From Salvator merianae (Eukaryota; Chordata; Lepidosauria; Squamata; Teiidae): 64,000 nt of DNA. The DNA lies in contig QVOM02000034.1 of the NCBI GenBank assembly GCA_003586115.2, forward strand, positions 131,971,936 to 132,035,935, written 5' to 3'. Below the pieces are notes generated by a model. The model had not been told where the DNA came from. It saw nothing but the letters and a program-made list of their open reading frames with translations, and made no database searches. The position numbers and the translations under genes were made by a program. Position 1 is the stretch's first letter. The number at the start of each line of letters is the position of its first letter. Positions 14,957 through 26,131 of this stretch are shown piece by piece.

Positions 14957-17900
14957 CTTAAATCGTACTTTGGTTATAGACCAACAGCAGCAGTTTGGCA
15001 CAATCTTGGCTTTAAACAACTGGAGCAAAATAAGGCACCTTAAGTACATGTGAAAACTCAGTCCTCCATGATCGTCATGCCAACTATAATCTGTTTCTTC
15101 TGTCAGAAAGAGTGTTTTCTTCCTTCTAAAAGGTAGCACACTCAATCACCAAGAAACAATAACACTGGTATACAGTGATTTTTGGTGCCAACGATGTCCA
15201 AACGGTTTTATATTAAGTTTATGGTGCTGATTAAGAATATGACTTCGGTTTTGCCAGACTGGCTCTAGTTTCTGAGATATTTAATAGTTAATTAATTAAT
15301 TAATGCAACATGTTTGAAAAGCATTCAGACCTGCCAGCATTGTAGCCTACAAATTGCAATACAAAATAATTATATGGGATATTTCATTACCTTAGACACT
15401 GTTAAAGAGTCAAAAGACAGACCAAAAGCTATTGCTTTTGTTATCACACACAAGTCGCACTGGGGGAATGCATTATTTTCATGGATGTCCATTATCTCAA
15501 AAACTAGAACCAATTCAGCCAAAGTAATGGAATTTTTGAATTTAGCACCCTCAAAATACCCTAAATCCATTCAAAAAACCTTGGCACCTGGAAAAAAAAA
15601 ATTTTTTGTAGACCTGTCGTTTCTGTAATAACAGCACACTAGACATAGCTACAGTCCCGGGAATAGTTGAGAACATAAAGAGAATGAGGGCTGATTCTGT
15701 ACACTCTGTTGGTAAATTACTAAAGTCCAAGGTTGAAAGTTAACAAAAATGTACACACCCTGCATTCTTTTCCTACTGTCACACTGCTTTGAGCCTATTC
15801 AATTTCCAGCACACACTTGATGCTACTGATGCTGTGAACCACAACTCTTGAATGGTGAGCATATCCGTTTTCAGATATCACAGAAAGCTGTTTCAAGAAG
15901 GAAGGGGCTCTGTCTGCTTCTCAGGAGAGAAGGAGGCAAGAATTCCACATACACATAACCAAATTAAATAAGAACCACAACAAACCTAAGATGTGAAATT
16001 TTCTGAAATTAGCACTCAGAGTGCTGTTAAGGTAAAAACACACTGCTCTCTCTCCTACAATCAAGATACATTGAAGGTTTTTTTATAATTAACTTACCGG
16101 GCGAAGAAACCAAAATCTGGCACCTCGTGAGAATAGCCAACAGGAAGTCATTGTGGGAATGGACTACGAAAAGGACATAATGAGAAAGACCATCCATGAA
16201 TACGACTGCAAGCATTTTCACGCATTTCCTTCAGCGATGGAAAGCTACCCAGAAGGCCACCGCTGATCTGTGATGTAGCTTTATATGAGTCTATGCAAGG
16301 GCAAAGCTAGAGCGTAATGCAGCATCCATACAGGCTCCCACCTCTAAAAAGTGTTATGACACCTTGCTAAATAATGGAGCCATCTACAAAACTAATATAA
16401 TTCCTTTTGTCGCAGTGTGCAGTGTGTATTGCACTCAGTAGGATGGGCTGGCATTCCACTCTGAAAGGTCGTACAACATGTTACTTCCCCAGCCTGCTTA
16501 ATATGGTACCAAAACAGCTTCTCTAAAAGAAGTATTTTGAATAGCTCATCTGCTGGATCCCATTAGACTTGAGTATGTTAATCCAGGCCCTTGCAAAGTA
16601 AAAAGACCATGCCAATGTGAAAGTGCCCAGATGCACATGCTCTGTCCCCTTTTTTAAAAAAAGGAACCACTGGCACTCACCACGAAGAGTGATTCTATGG
16701 GGCAGCCGACAGAGAGGAGAGACACAGGGTAATGAGCTGTATTACTGTCCCAAAGGTGGCATTTGTCTGCTATAAAGAGCATTGGGACCAAAGTCTGCCC
16801 CAGTACCTCTGGAACAAAAAGTGAAGTAGACTGATGAGATCAAGAATATGCAAAGGCACAAACTAGGAAAGTTCAAAGGAAAGGATCCCCTTGGTCCCTA
16901 GTTATTTGAGGGGGGGGAGGGGGGCTTCTCTCCTTTTGCCATCCCATAAAAACACTGCCTACAGAGACTAACAGTGTTTTCCTTCACATGGGATGGCTAC
17001 AGGAGAGATGTGACACAGGAATGGACCAAGCTGTTCTTACATGGGCAGGGCACGAAGGAATGCCAGATTCCACCACCTACTACTGCACACTATCACTGTG
17101 AGAACCACCCATAGAACTAGCACTGTTTGCTATTGTGAGCATGTCGAGCTGGACTGGACTCACGAAGTCTGAACATGAGAACTGGCTGCTGGTAAGTCAG
17201 CTGAGCCAACCTGTGATGCAGTGGGGTCAGAATGGATGGCCTCAGAAAACATGAATAACACAGGATCTTGTCATTCAGACACAGAGGTGCCTGCAGAGTC
17301 ACAGAACTACTGGTATGATTGGCATGTGGGATCGTGCAAAGAAACACGTAAGGGTGATCTTCAGGTTCAGTGGAAGAAGCAGCAGGATCTGCAACTTCTC
17401 CAAAAATATTTTAAAAGTCCACCATGGATGGATGAGAAGGGTGAGCAATCACGGTGAGCAGTCTTGAGGCCTTGCAGAACTGGCAATAATCCTTCATCTC
17501 ACCACCCCGCCGCACAAAGTTCCGTAGCCTAATTGGAGTCAGGAGGCGGTAATTGTCGAGCTTTGCATGGAGTGCCTCAATTGCGTGGGAAGTGGCTTCT
17601 GATGTTACTGGCAAGGGAGAGGCCCTGAGCAAAGCTGAGGTAAATCCTTTGTGGAAAGTCGAATTTTAGGCTGTGAGGCATGACTTCCAGTGGGACACAG
17701 AGACAGAGTAGATGGGAGGGCAGGCAATGCAGTAAGATCCAAGGCCCAGAACAGAGTGTCAATTAAGCCCCTCACTCTCGCCTCAGGGAGGGGCAACAAA
17801 AGATTCAGGCAATCAGGGCTTTAGGAATCCCTTCTAATGTCTCATAAAAAGAGGGACCAGTCTGATTTAGAGGAACCAAGGAGGTGACAAAACTCTCCAA

Positions 17901-20900
17901 GTCTGTGGCAGCTCTAACGCTGGAAAAGGGAGCCACCATTAAGACAGAGTGAAACTGGAGCAGACCCTGGTACCAACAGCAGAGGTAGGCCACCTGTTGC
18001 TCCTTTGGGACAGTAACATGGCTCATTGACCTCCATTGCTTTTCTCCTGGAGCCATCCCATAAGAGAAAAAAAACTTTCTTCCTTCTCTTGATTGGTCAG
18101 AGGATTTACAAGCCCATCCTTCCTCCAACACAGCATCGTCATTTTAAGTCATTTTTGGATCTAGCCTCGATCGTCAGGCTGAGAAACACTGTGTCTCACA
18201 GAAAAGGAAAGGAAATGAAAAACATTCCTTTTTCTTTGTTCAGGAAACGAAAAACATTCCCATTTGCAAGGAGGCTTCTGGTTTGAGGACATTAGTGCAA
18301 ACAGGGCTCTGGCAGCTGTGGGATGGGATGGGGGACTGAAGCCTTAAGGTGCTAATAAGGATAAAGGATGCCTGAAACAATCAGAGGAATACTCCACTTT
18401 ACAGTTGCATCCTTTCCATTTAGAAGAAAGCAATGAGTCTGTCTGACATTGATTGGTACTCTGCTCTAAACAGCAGTAAGAGTTTTAGAGTCCCAAAGCT
18501 CAATTACACTCAGCCTATGCCTAGCTGATTTGTTCTGGTGTAACTGAACTCAGCTAACCCTAAGTTCAGAACCAAGAATATGGGATAAACAGAGGAAGTA
18601 AAAAAAAATTCTCACCATTGTCTTGTGTGAGGAGCCTCCGTGCTTCCAAATCAAACTCTTCTTTGCTGATCTTCTGTTTAAACCACAGTTTCAAATTAGC
18701 CCAGTACCTAGAAAGATGAAAGTAATCTAACATTAATGATGGACTGTGCCTTTCAAATGCTACACTTGTTCCTTGAGAATCTTTAGGCTAACAGTTAACT
18801 TTATGGCAGGTAGCTGGATGAACTTCAATGGGCATCTAAGTCAATGATAAACAGAACTTCAGCTGTGGTGCACTGATTTCAGCTGGCTGGGATCATGATC
18901 ACCCTCTACTGAAATTTATTTCAAATTGCCTGGGAACTTAGAAACACGTGTACCTTTTGGTGAATTATTTAAGAGCTTCATAAGACTCCAATCTCCAACT
19001 TATATTGAGTTATGCAAAAAGGAAATCCATCACTAGATGCATTTTTATAATTCAACAGGTAGAATCTGCTGTGAAATGTTGCCGAGCAGAGCGCTGCTCT
19101 TTCAAGTTTGCCAGCACACCTTTTCCCACAATATATTCCTTTTGGCTGCCCACAAACTTTCTCTTTTTCTCTAAAACAGTAGAACTCCATTATATCCCCA
19201 CTGACTGTGTTAGTCTTAGTCCTTATCAATTATGCTTAATTATCATGAAGACAGGGAAACTGCGACTCTTCACATTTTTGTTTTGAGATTAGCAAGATTT
19301 GGGCGCTCCCAAATTCTGCTTCCCTCTGGATTGCAGACAGCACTCTTTTGGCTGCATACACAGTGGCACTCATGGCTGAACAAGGGAAGAGGGAACAATG
19401 CAGGAATCCCTGATGTATAGGTACAACATCTCAAATGGCTCACAGAATAGTACAGCAGAGTATTCTGACAGAATCTGTCCCTGTAATCCCACTGTCTCTG
19501 ATCACAGAATCTAGAAAAATCCAACTACACCGAGTCTTATAAAAACACTATCACAGAAATAAGAAGCCTGTCCATAGCCAAACAAGCTTTATAACGCATT
19601 TTCTTATCTGTCAGATTCAGTAAACACTTTCAGAAAAAGGAAATCTCACCCTTTCCTTCCTTTTGCATGCAACTTCCCTATTGGTCTGGCAGAGGAACAT
19701 TCCTATAATCTGCAGTTCATCTAGCTTCAAGGTCTTTTCATTCAAATCCCAGCTCTGCCATGAAAGCTCACTGGGTGAGCCTTGGCCGGTTGCAGCATTG
19801 CCTACCTTACAGGACTGTTGTGCAGATAAAATGAAGGGGAGGGGAGAACAGCATGGGCAACTCTGGACTCTTGAGAGGAAAAGCAGGATAGAAAAAATGG
19901 TTTTCAAAGGAGTCACCTAGTAACAATGGTTCAATAGTGGGGGAGCGATGGTTACTGACACAGTTTAAGTTCACACAGTACAATAAATAATAAACTTTAG
20001 AATTCTGTGCAGTTAAAAGGGAGAAGAAAAAAAGATCATCACCACAAAACCATCATCTTAAATACTAAACTGAATAAGTAGAAAAAACTAGTAAGAATCA
20101 TTTTACTTGTTAAAAAAATGTCTTAATGACGGCCTGAACCTTATCAAGCTAATATTGTATAAAATGTTCCACTTCTGTATAAATTGATCACTTTATGGTT
20201 ATCATTCCAGCAAGTTTGATCATGTTTATTTGTGGCTTTTCCCATTGTCCTTCTGAAGAGAAGAACTCAAGGTGGCACATATTATTCTTTTCACCTCCAT
20301 TTTATCTTTACACCAACCCAGCAAGGTAGGTTACATTGAGAAACACTGACCTGCTGCTGGTCACTGAATGTGCATCCACAGCCAAATGGGAATCTGAATG
20401 CAGTAAATCCTACCTCACACTAGCTGTCTGATATAAAGTTTGTCTCATTCTTTTATGTTTAACTCACAATAGACAACAGCTGGAACTTTTTCCATAATGC
20501 TGCGGGACCTCAAAACACACTGGAAGCACTGGTTGTCTGCTACAGACTTCTTCCATTTATAAAGACTTGCTGCACAGGAACCTCTAAATCAATGTATTAT
20601 ATTGTTTTCATATCCTAATACAATAACTAATAAGCCTACGGGTAGTTTCTGACATGTGATTTTTAAAAATATGCATTATTGTAAAAAACATTTAGTATTT
20701 TTTTTCATTTCAGAGCATGTTTGAAAATTGTAAAACTGGGAAACTGATATCCTAGCATCTATAAAAAGTTATATGTGTACCTGGTGTGTATCTTATCTCA
20801 TCCCAAGCAAGGTTAAATTCCACCTAAATAGTTCTCTAAAAACCCTCTTTGCAGTTCTTATATAGCACTATCTGTGGGATGTTGTCCCACATCTACATCT

Positions 20901-23900
20901 ATCTCTTTGGAAACATATTCCTTAGGATTGTCACAATGATGGTTTTCCTTGTAATTCACTTCTTAATTTATTGCTAAGAAGAAATCAGAGTCTATTTCAC
21001 CAATTAGATGTTCTGCTGTGTAACATTTAAACAATAAAAGAAACACTAGCAGTAATGTTGTTGAATCAACAACAGAGGGAGCTCAAATTCTCCACTCCAC
21101 AATCTTAAATTGCTTGATACTGTATCCTGGAAAGAAATGTTTTTTTAAAGACAATGGCCAGGGTCACACCTTCACTTTAAAGCTTGTTCTGGCCGTTTTA
21201 GAATCTCGTCGACCACATCTGTGTATTGAAATCCGTTTCTCATTGGTACTTTCTACCCTCCACGCGGATTTTCCGACATTCAGATTAACACAGCTCTAAA
21301 ACCGTTGTAGTGCTATACTCCGTTTTTATTTCGAAGGTGTGGGCATGGAAGGGGATTAAAGAGGCTGAACCATGCCGCGGTGGGCGGTTGCTGCAGAATT
21401 TCCCTTTTGTTCTCTTAGCCAATGTGAGACGTCTGGGCGTTACCTCAAGTTGTTTCCATTCCCCCCTTCTTCCTTCCTCTGCAGTATCATCAGCCCTCCT
21501 CAATAAACAACTTTCGGAATGAAGGAAGAGCAAAGAGTACTGCTGAAGCAGGACTCTCTCCCCTGTACTGTCCCTGCTCAGGCTTCCATGCATCACCTCT
21601 GCCACAACTTATCTATCCCCCCCAGCTCCTGGCTGTCCACCTCCCCGCCGTCCCCTTCCTTGCCAAGCAGGTATAGGTCAGCCAGACTCTGCCTGGCTGG
21701 GGAGGGAGTGCTGCAGTTTCTTTCTTTCTTTATTAAACACTTCTTTAAATTAAAAGAAAAAAGCCTTCCAATCTCCTTGTTAGATCCTAAACAAGGGATC
21801 AAAGCAAGGTGTGGAGAAAAACTGCTTTGGGAGAGTTGTTTGGGTTTTGGGGTTTTTTTGCTTTTCCACACTTTAAAAATAATAAGAATAAAATTTCTCT
21901 CACCCCCCAAAAAAGTTCAGCTCTCTCACTCGTTAATGATCCTCTCAACTCTCCCCCCCCCCTTCATCCTCGGCTGCCTTACACGCAGTGTTCAAGTTTT
22001 CTTTTCCTTTTACAGAATTGCGCAAGTTCAGAGGTCCACAGAACAATAGCAGCATCTTCCCTCTTTTCAACATATGCAGATTGCAAGCACAGACAAGGTG
22101 CTTAGTTTTAATTATTTAATCTCTATTCTTGGTGTCTGCATGCCTAGAAACAAGAGGGGAGGTGCTGCTATTGTTCTGCTGAGCTCTGAAGTAGCGCAAA
22201 TCTGTAAAAGGAAAAGAAAACTTTGCAGGCTTGTCCCTGCGTGCGCTTGTGTGTCTGCACAGCTAGAAAGGAAGGAAACTGCTGCTGCTACTTTAGCGTG
22301 TCTGAAGTGTCTAAAGAATTCTAGGCAGCCTCAGTTTGAAAATCCTGCCGTGGATGAGATTCTGCATTTACAGAGTTGTGCAAAAGTGGCCATTTAATTA
22401 AAATTTAAAAAAAGCCGCCGCACTTTCTCGCCAGCCAGGCAGAGTCCAGCTGACCAGGACCTGCTTGGCAAGGAAGGGTCAGCGGGGAGGTGGACAGCAG
22501 GGGATAGGTAGCTCTCTGCCCCCACCCCCTGCATTCAAAAACTTGATTGACAAGCAATTATCCTATTAGAGTGAAGGGAGGGGCGCAACAGTGGAAAGGG
22601 GTGGCGACGCAAAAGGTACCATTTCAGGCAACTGAGAACGGGAAAAGGAAGGTGTGAGCAGTGAAGATTAAATGGAGAACGGATTTTCAAATACTGGGTG
22701 TGAGCGGGGCTGGGACAGTCTGAATTCGAACTGCGTATAACACGGACTACTTTCTTGAAGTGTGACCGCGGCCAACGAAGAAAAGCAAAGTCTGCTGAGG
22801 AGGAAGGGACTTAGGAATTGAGAGCACAGTCACAGCCAATAATCTATTTTGCAGAAGAATGATAATTTTAATTTCAAACACCAGTAGCTTAGTAGCAGTT
22901 TCTGCTTCTCAAAGGACTGTTGTTGCCATATAATTGTAGAAGAATGAAACATAAAAAGGTAACAACTGAAATAAAAGTTTCAAGCCCTCTCAATTGAATC
23001 ATGAAAGAAATCTATCCTGGGCTAGCCAAAATGTATTTGTTCACTAACTTTATATATCTCAACTAGTAGTCATTTAAAATAAAATAGAATGAATGCTTCA
23101 TTTGCACCTGAGATCTTCTGGCTCAATAATTTAATGTGCTTTGTAAAGAAAACCTGGGATTGATCAAGATGGTAAGGTATGAGATCCAGCCTCTTACAGA
23201 TTTACAATTCCCAGCACTCCTAAGCTCAGTAAGAAGGAATAGAATGGTTCATTACAATTAAGTTTTGAAATCAGTATCAACTCTACAAGTGCCTGCTAAA
23301 AGATCACCCATTTAACTCACGATTGTCTTCTTCTTTTCTACTACTAACATTGGTTCAGCTGTTTTTCCCCACCACCTTCTAACATAGTTTTTTTCATCCT
23401 ATTTCTTCATAACTTATTTTCAATTACTCCCTTCTTCTTACAAAAAGCAGCTTACAAAGGTAGAACAGAATCTTACTGAAAGATCTCTATGTGATTTCAA
23501 GCACCTACATCCCAATAATTTAACAATGTTTTAATTAGAAATTGTTATAGGATGCCTTGAAGAGCAAAAGCAAGCTTTTTCAAGTCAGCTTTCATAATAA
23601 AATATTAATACTTACTGCAACTAAAATGATCAAACTCAGGAATAATAAAAAGACATTCTGCTCCCACATTAAATGTACATAATCGCAAATGGCAATGATA
23701 AAATGAACAATCAGAATATGCTTCTTGGGAAAACAAGAATGAAATGGATTTTTAAAAATCCGTTTCTGCAGACATGGTCCTCAGTACTTTGGGGAGAGAC
23801 TGACACCTCTCCCCAGCAACTCTTGTCTCCTTCCAGAATTTCAGGGTTTGTTTGAACAAATCCTGTAACTGTTTGGTTAAAAAGTTTAGTATCAATTATC

Positions 23901-25105
23901 TTGATCAGCATCCAGTTGTATTTTTAAAATAGGTAAAAATATAGTTAGGGCCATTTTGCATAACTAAAATAATACAAATCTATCCATGAAAGAAAGTGGG
24001 ATTATTAGGTGGCTACACAAGAGCCATACTATTTCTGCTTTCATCATCTGTAATGATTTCTAAGTTCCTTTCCATCTTTAATGATGTTTAAAGCAAGCCG
24101 CAAAAAATCTGAATTCTAATAAAGCTTCACTGCAGACCAAATATTTACACAGGAAATGCTTGATTTAGCTTTTTGATTCGAAGAGAGTTAAGACAACAGA
24201 GTTGGCCTGCCATGCCAAAGCAAACTTAGGACACTTATTTTTGGGCTCCAGTTTTAGCTCTGGTGCCCTGAGAGAGAAGAGCACAATGGGAATAATTTCT
24301 GAGTATATTTGGTTAGGAAAGTGCTATTAGCTTACTGCAGAAAAAGAACAGAGACTTGTAGCACCCCTTTCCCCCCCCCCTGTGGACTAGATCTACAAAT
24401 GTTGATGCCACAATAACGCAGCCTTAGTTTAAGGTGCCTGAACGTTGCCTTTGATTGTTCTGAGAAGGCAAGGAAACGCTTTGATCCCCGGCAAGCTTTG
24501 CAGAAAATTAATTTCTGCTACTGTAATCTCCGGAATCCTTTGGCAAGAAGCCTTTGAAGGAAGGGGAGAGACAGACCACCATTTTTCTTTCCTAATACCT
24601 AAAGGCGTTCAGTATTTTACATCTACTGAATTTCAATTTCGAGGATAACTGATGAGAGAGGTACGTCTGAGGCTGCCGCCGTGCTTGAAATAAAGGACGC
24701 CTATGATGATCCACAGAAAAGTGAGAAACAGAAAAAGCAGTCTAATTTTTAAAATGCGCCCGTTGAGACAAGTGGTTTACGAACGGACGATGCGCTTTTT
24801 CTGTCCACATAAAAGCTACAGAAATGTCCATACATTAAATGTAGGCTGGATTATATATCGGCAGATACATGGATCCGCCTATGACTGCTGCCTCCTCGGT
24901 AACCGGTAGATAAAAATCGAGGCCCGAGCACGACCAGGGCTCAACAGGCCTCTTCCGCAAATACGATCCAGGCAGGAGCCAGTGGATGAAAGAAGGCAGG
25001 CACCCAAGGAGAAGAGACCATTATCACTCACTGCTTCACATTCTCGCCCAACGCTTCACTCAAGTTCTTCTTGGCCACTTCTAGCTCGCTCACGTAAGTC
25101 GCCAT
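4211..25105 (-). CDS. TADA1: TADA1, SAGA subunit (spliced, 3' end outside window)
   Basis: Transcriptional adaptor 1 (SPT3-associated factor 42, yeast Ada1/Hfi1 homologue), a structural subunit of the nuclear SAGA histone acetyltransferase co-activator. Seven coding exons read on the minus strand: 25105-25032, 18707-18616, 16163-16098, 10422-10325, 8569-8360, 6849-6698 and 4373-4211. All are bounded by AG/GT with compatible phases and give about 285 residues. The match to human TADA1 (335 aa, from memory) is near collinear: N-terminal [13 protein letters not shown], then the block with [14 protein letters not shown], a basic KPKGKKK stretch, a histone-fold-like region around residues 154-190, and [13 protein letters not shown] in the last visible exon. 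In the family the histone fold pairs with TAF12. The final exon was not found in 1-4210, so it should lie left of the window. It is head to head with PRDX6. Identification is very secure; the missing last exon is inferred. Confidence 0.95.
4374..6697. other. TADA1 intron 6
   Basis: Contains an AT-rich stretch near 4.5 kb, a possible decayed SINE near 4.63-4.75 kb, and the L2-like minus-strand 3' end listed separately (5575-6060). No exon signal was found. Confidence 0.5.
5575..6060 (-). repeat. L2-like LINE 3' end (minus)
   Basis: Starts on the plus strand with a pyrimidine-rich tail, then CTATCCCACCCTATACC and CCCAGGGCAGCTTAC. An A-rich stretch follows, then text resembling the C-terminus and 3'UTR of reptile L2-like LINEs (GGGAGGCTGTTCCACAACC). 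The same tail style recurs at several other places here. Family assignment is from pattern memory. Confidence 0.6.
6698..6849 (-). CDS. TADA1: TADA1 coding exon 6
   Basis: 152 nt, acceptor CTTACAG and donor GTAAGA. It encodes [20 protein letters not shown] and then [11 protein letters not shown], ending NNLNE plus two bases of a split Ser codon. This is the second half of the histone-fold-like segment. Confidence 0.95.
6850..8359. other. TADA1 intron 5, coding-like unassigned stretch
   Basis: About 7.0-7.97 kb has open frames on both strands (7015-7416 minus, 7151-7564 and 7621-7962 plus) that are Pro/Ser-rich and of even composition. They have no motif I recognise and no splice-site pairing with TADA1. 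An old LTR or other transposon fragment is possible. The rest looks unique. Confidence 0.3.
8360..8569 (-). CDS. TADA1: TADA1 coding exon 5
   Basis: 210 nt, exactly 70 codons, acceptor TTATAG and donor GTGAGA. It begins [15 protein letters not shown], has an acidic EDDD run, and ends in the helix [10 protein letters not shown] that starts the histone-fold-like region. My recall of human has PTRGQLEG where this reads PTWGQLEG, a possible single substitution. Confidence 0.95.
8570..10324. other. TADA1 intron 4
   Basis: Mostly AT-rich unique-looking sequence. At 9448-9515 a TTTATTTATTTGCATTTC tail followed by CTCAGGGAAGGTTACATC resembles the minus-strand 3' tip of the L2-like LINE seen elsewhere in the window. 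Confidence 0.45.
10325..10422 (-). CDS. TADA1: TADA1 coding exon 4
   Basis: 98 nt, acceptor TTTTCAG and donor GTAAGC. It encodes a Gly/Pro-rich linker ([16 protein letters not shown]), then the basic stretch [16 protein letters not shown], a plausible nuclear-localisation or nucleic-acid-contact patch. Confidence 0.95.
11395..11525 (+). repeat. Possible L1-type 3' tail
   Basis: A G-rich patch (GGTCGGGGGGAGGAG) is followed by about 90 bases ending CAGCAATAAAAACTTT and an A-rich run. This G-run, spacer and AATAAA tail layout is typical of truncated reptile L1 3'UTRs. No coding part is left, so the call is tentative. Confidence 0.3.
11640..12775 (+). mobile_element. L2-like LINE ORF2 fragment (degraded)
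   Basis: Reverse-transcriptase remnant. [12 protein letters not shown] (from DxVDH) and then [19 protein letters not shown] read in frame from about 11650. The catalytic YADD box appears as [10 protein letters not shown], so it is damaged. KLKLNCDKT and a C-terminal segment ([10 protein letters not shown] and ERRPFLW) follow across several frameshifts and stops. The 3' tip runs to about 12775. The element is dead and 5'-truncated, on the opposite strand to the host gene. Confidence 0.85.
13784..14070 (+). repeat. CR1 LINE 3' end
   Basis: Contains the hallmark CR1 3'UTR text: GGCCACTGGGTGAGACAGG, GATGCTGGACTAGATGGGC, then TTGATCCAGC, ending in the short terminal repeat ATGGTCTT ATGGTCTT ATG. 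Only the last 290 bases are present. A sister copy lies at 25676-26131. Confidence 0.9.
14838..14954 (+). repeat. LINE 3' tip with (AAAG)n tail
   Basis: CCTCCCTGAGATCTTCAGG then GGGCAGGATAAAAATGCAAATAAAG is the plus-strand 3' tip of an L2-like LINE or its SINE derivative. It runs into a pure AAAG repeat (about 14907-14954), most likely expanded from the element's own tail. Confidence 0.65.
16098..16163 (-). CDS. TADA1: TADA1 coding exon 3
   Basis: 66 nt, acceptor CGTAG and donor GTAAGT. It encodes [15 protein letters not shown] then ILVSSP, with a split Val codon at the 5' end and a split codon at the 3' end that joins exon 4 to give Glu. Open frame continuing beyond both splice sites is intronic and was not used. 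Confidence 0.95.
16164..18615. other. TADA1 intron 2a with unassigned coding-like block
   Basis: From 17110 to 18135 overlapping minus-strand frames (18131-17805, 17799-17605, 17632-17411, 17347-17117) follow one another almost without gaps. The longest pieces are 108 and 73 residues, including [18 protein letters not shown] and [10 protein letters not shown]. This looks like one older reading frame broken by shifts, perhaps a retrocopy or transposon gene. I do not recognise it. Confidence 0.35.
18616..18707 (-). CDS. TADA1: TADA1 coding exon 2
   Basis: 92 nt, acceptor TTTCTAG and donor GTGAGA. It encodes [12 protein letters not shown] followed by [18 protein letters not shown] and completes the split Gln codon of exon 1. 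This is the SAGA-Tad1 N-terminal region, almost unchanged from mammals. Confidence 0.95.
19736..19902 (+). repeat. tRNA-type SINE (squamate style)
   Basis: The order of conserved phrases is that of a common squamate SINE: TTCAAATCCCAGCTCTGCC (box B-like), AGCTCACTGGGTGAGCCTTGG, CTACCTTACAGGACTGTTGTG, then AAATGAAGGGGAGGGGAGAA and AAGCAGGATAGAAAAAATG. The 5' tRNA head is truncated. Confidence 0.65.
20255..20425 (-). repeat. Decayed SINE (MIR/CORE-like)
   Basis: AAGGTGGCACATATTATTC, CCTCCATTTTATCTTTACAC and CCAGCAAGGTAGGTTACAT followed by text like a decayed anticodon arm recall older amniote tRNA-SINEs. Orientation and family are uncertain. Confidence 0.4.
21155..22774. mobile_element. 1.6-kb TIR element with internal inverted blocks
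   Basis: The ends form an imperfect terminal inverted repeat: TGGCCAGGGTCACACCTTCA on the left and, read inward on the other strand, TGGCCGCGGTCACACTTCAA on the right. Inside, at least two further blocks are mirrored: about 21600-21710 with 22425-22525 (sharing CCTTCCTTGCCAAGCAGG), and about 21985-22085 with 22135-22240 (sharing GTTTTCTTTTCCTTTTACAG). No transposase was seen. It is best described as a non-autonomous DNA transposon or foldback element, hAT-like at most. Target-site duplications were not clear. Confidence 0.6.
25032..25105 (-). CDS. TADA1: TADA1 coding exon 1
   Basis: 74 nt from the ATG (25105-25103) to a GTGAGT donor. It encodes 24 residues, [13 protein letters not shown] followed by [11 protein letters not shown], and leaves two bases of a Gln codon. 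The start is chosen because it matches the known TADA1 N-terminus and lies in a GC-rich promoter-like setting. Confidence 0.95.
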
Positions 25106-25640
25106 GGCAAGAGCTCGGTGGTAGAAACGCCCGCCCGCGCTACTTCCTCATACCAGCAGTTCCGTCAATCTCAAAATCAATCCTTTTTATAGAGCGGTTC
25201 CCCCCACTTTTGTTTCACAGCTCCTGGCCGTAGCATTTAGGAATTGTAACATTTCCGGAGTCCGCCCTCCGGACTCCGGAGCAGGAGCAGCCCCTGACAA
25301 ATTAATTTAGGTAATGAAGGAGAGATTACAGAAGGCGCTCTAAGTATGGAATTACACTGTGTCCTCTTTAAAAGCAAAGGCAACCGTTCCCACAGCCATG
25401 CGATTTCATTCTCTTGACTATGACGGAACCTGATGGCAACGAATACATTAGGCTACGGCAATCAAATTAACAATTTTTAATGTGATGGAAAATCCTATTG
25501 CCGCAGTCCTGAAGTCTCTTCCGTGAATCCCTTTTACTTATAGGGAAGCGGAGATAAAATGGCTCTAAAAGTAGAAGGGTCAGGGCTTGCTGTGCATCTC
25601 TATTTGCCTCCAATGTCTACAGCATACAAGTTTCTTTCCA
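25106..25640 (-). promoter_or_regulatory. TADA1 5'UTR and promoter region
   Basis: GC-rich sequence directly upstream of the TADA1 ATG, with CpG-bearing text such as CGCCCGCCCGCGC at about 25128 and no TATA box at a usual distance. A CTCCGGA-type imperfect mirror lies near 25256-25282. Calling this the promoter follows from position and composition; the transcription start was not located. Confidence 0.5.
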
Positions 25641-25675
25641 TACCCTTAAATGGCCATGGGATTTCGGGTCCGTCT

Positions 25676-26131
25676 GTTGCTCCTGGATAAGGTGGATAGA
25701 GAGAAATTCTTTTCTCTATCATGCAACACTAGGACCGGAGTCTACCCAATGAAGCTGATGGGTAGGAGAGTTAGGATGGACAAGGGGAAGTATTTTTTTC
25801 ACCCAGGGGATCCTTGGTCTACGGAATTTGGTATGGGAAGAGGTGGTGACAGCAATCAGCCTGCATAGTTTTAAGAATGGATTGGACAGAGCATGGAGGT
25901 CAGGTGTATCAACGGCTACTAGAAGGGATACCTAGGTACTGCCTCCCAGTTGGAAAGACAGGCAGGATGTCTGTAAAACCATTTGCGGGGAGTCAAGAGC
26001 AAGTGAAGGTTTTGCCTTTTATGCCGCTTGAGAATGCCCAGAAGCAGTTGGCGGGCCACTGTGTGAAACAAGAATGCTGGACTAAATACGCTGTGGCCTG
26101 ATCCAGCAGGGCTTCTCTTATGTTCTCATAT
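25676..26131 (+). repeat. CR1 LINE 3' end between the two promoters
   Basis: Text from the end of CR1 ORF2 and its 3'UTR: CCAATGAAGCTGATGGGTAGG, AAGGGGAAGTATTTTTTTC, ATGGATTGGACAGAGCATGG, then GATCCAGCAGGGCTTCTC and the terminal ATGTTCTCATAT. It lies between the TADA1 and PRDX6 start codons, ending about 470 bp before the PRDX6 ATG. Confidence 0.88.

Larger units (their letters stand above)
10423..16097. other. TADA1 intron 3, repeat-rich
   Basis: Holds an L1-type 3' tail candidate near 11.40-11.52 kb, an L2-like LINE (11640-12775), a CR1 3' end (13784-14070) and an AAAG microsatellite (14907-14954). A 104-codon plus frame at 15314-15628 has an antisense shadow and no recognisable domain. 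No host exon was seen. Confidence 0.5.
18708..25031. other. TADA1 intron 1
   Basis: 6.3-kb intron. It holds a tRNA-type SINE (19736-19902), an older SINE-like piece (20255-20425) and a 1.6-kb inverted-repeat element (21155-22774). The remainder has only short frames without motifs and looks like ordinary intron. Confidence 0.5.

Noticed and set aside
15314..15628. 104-codon plus frame in TADA1 intron 3
   Set aside because: AT-rich, with an antisense open frame and no recognised domain or splice sites; possibly repeat-derived.
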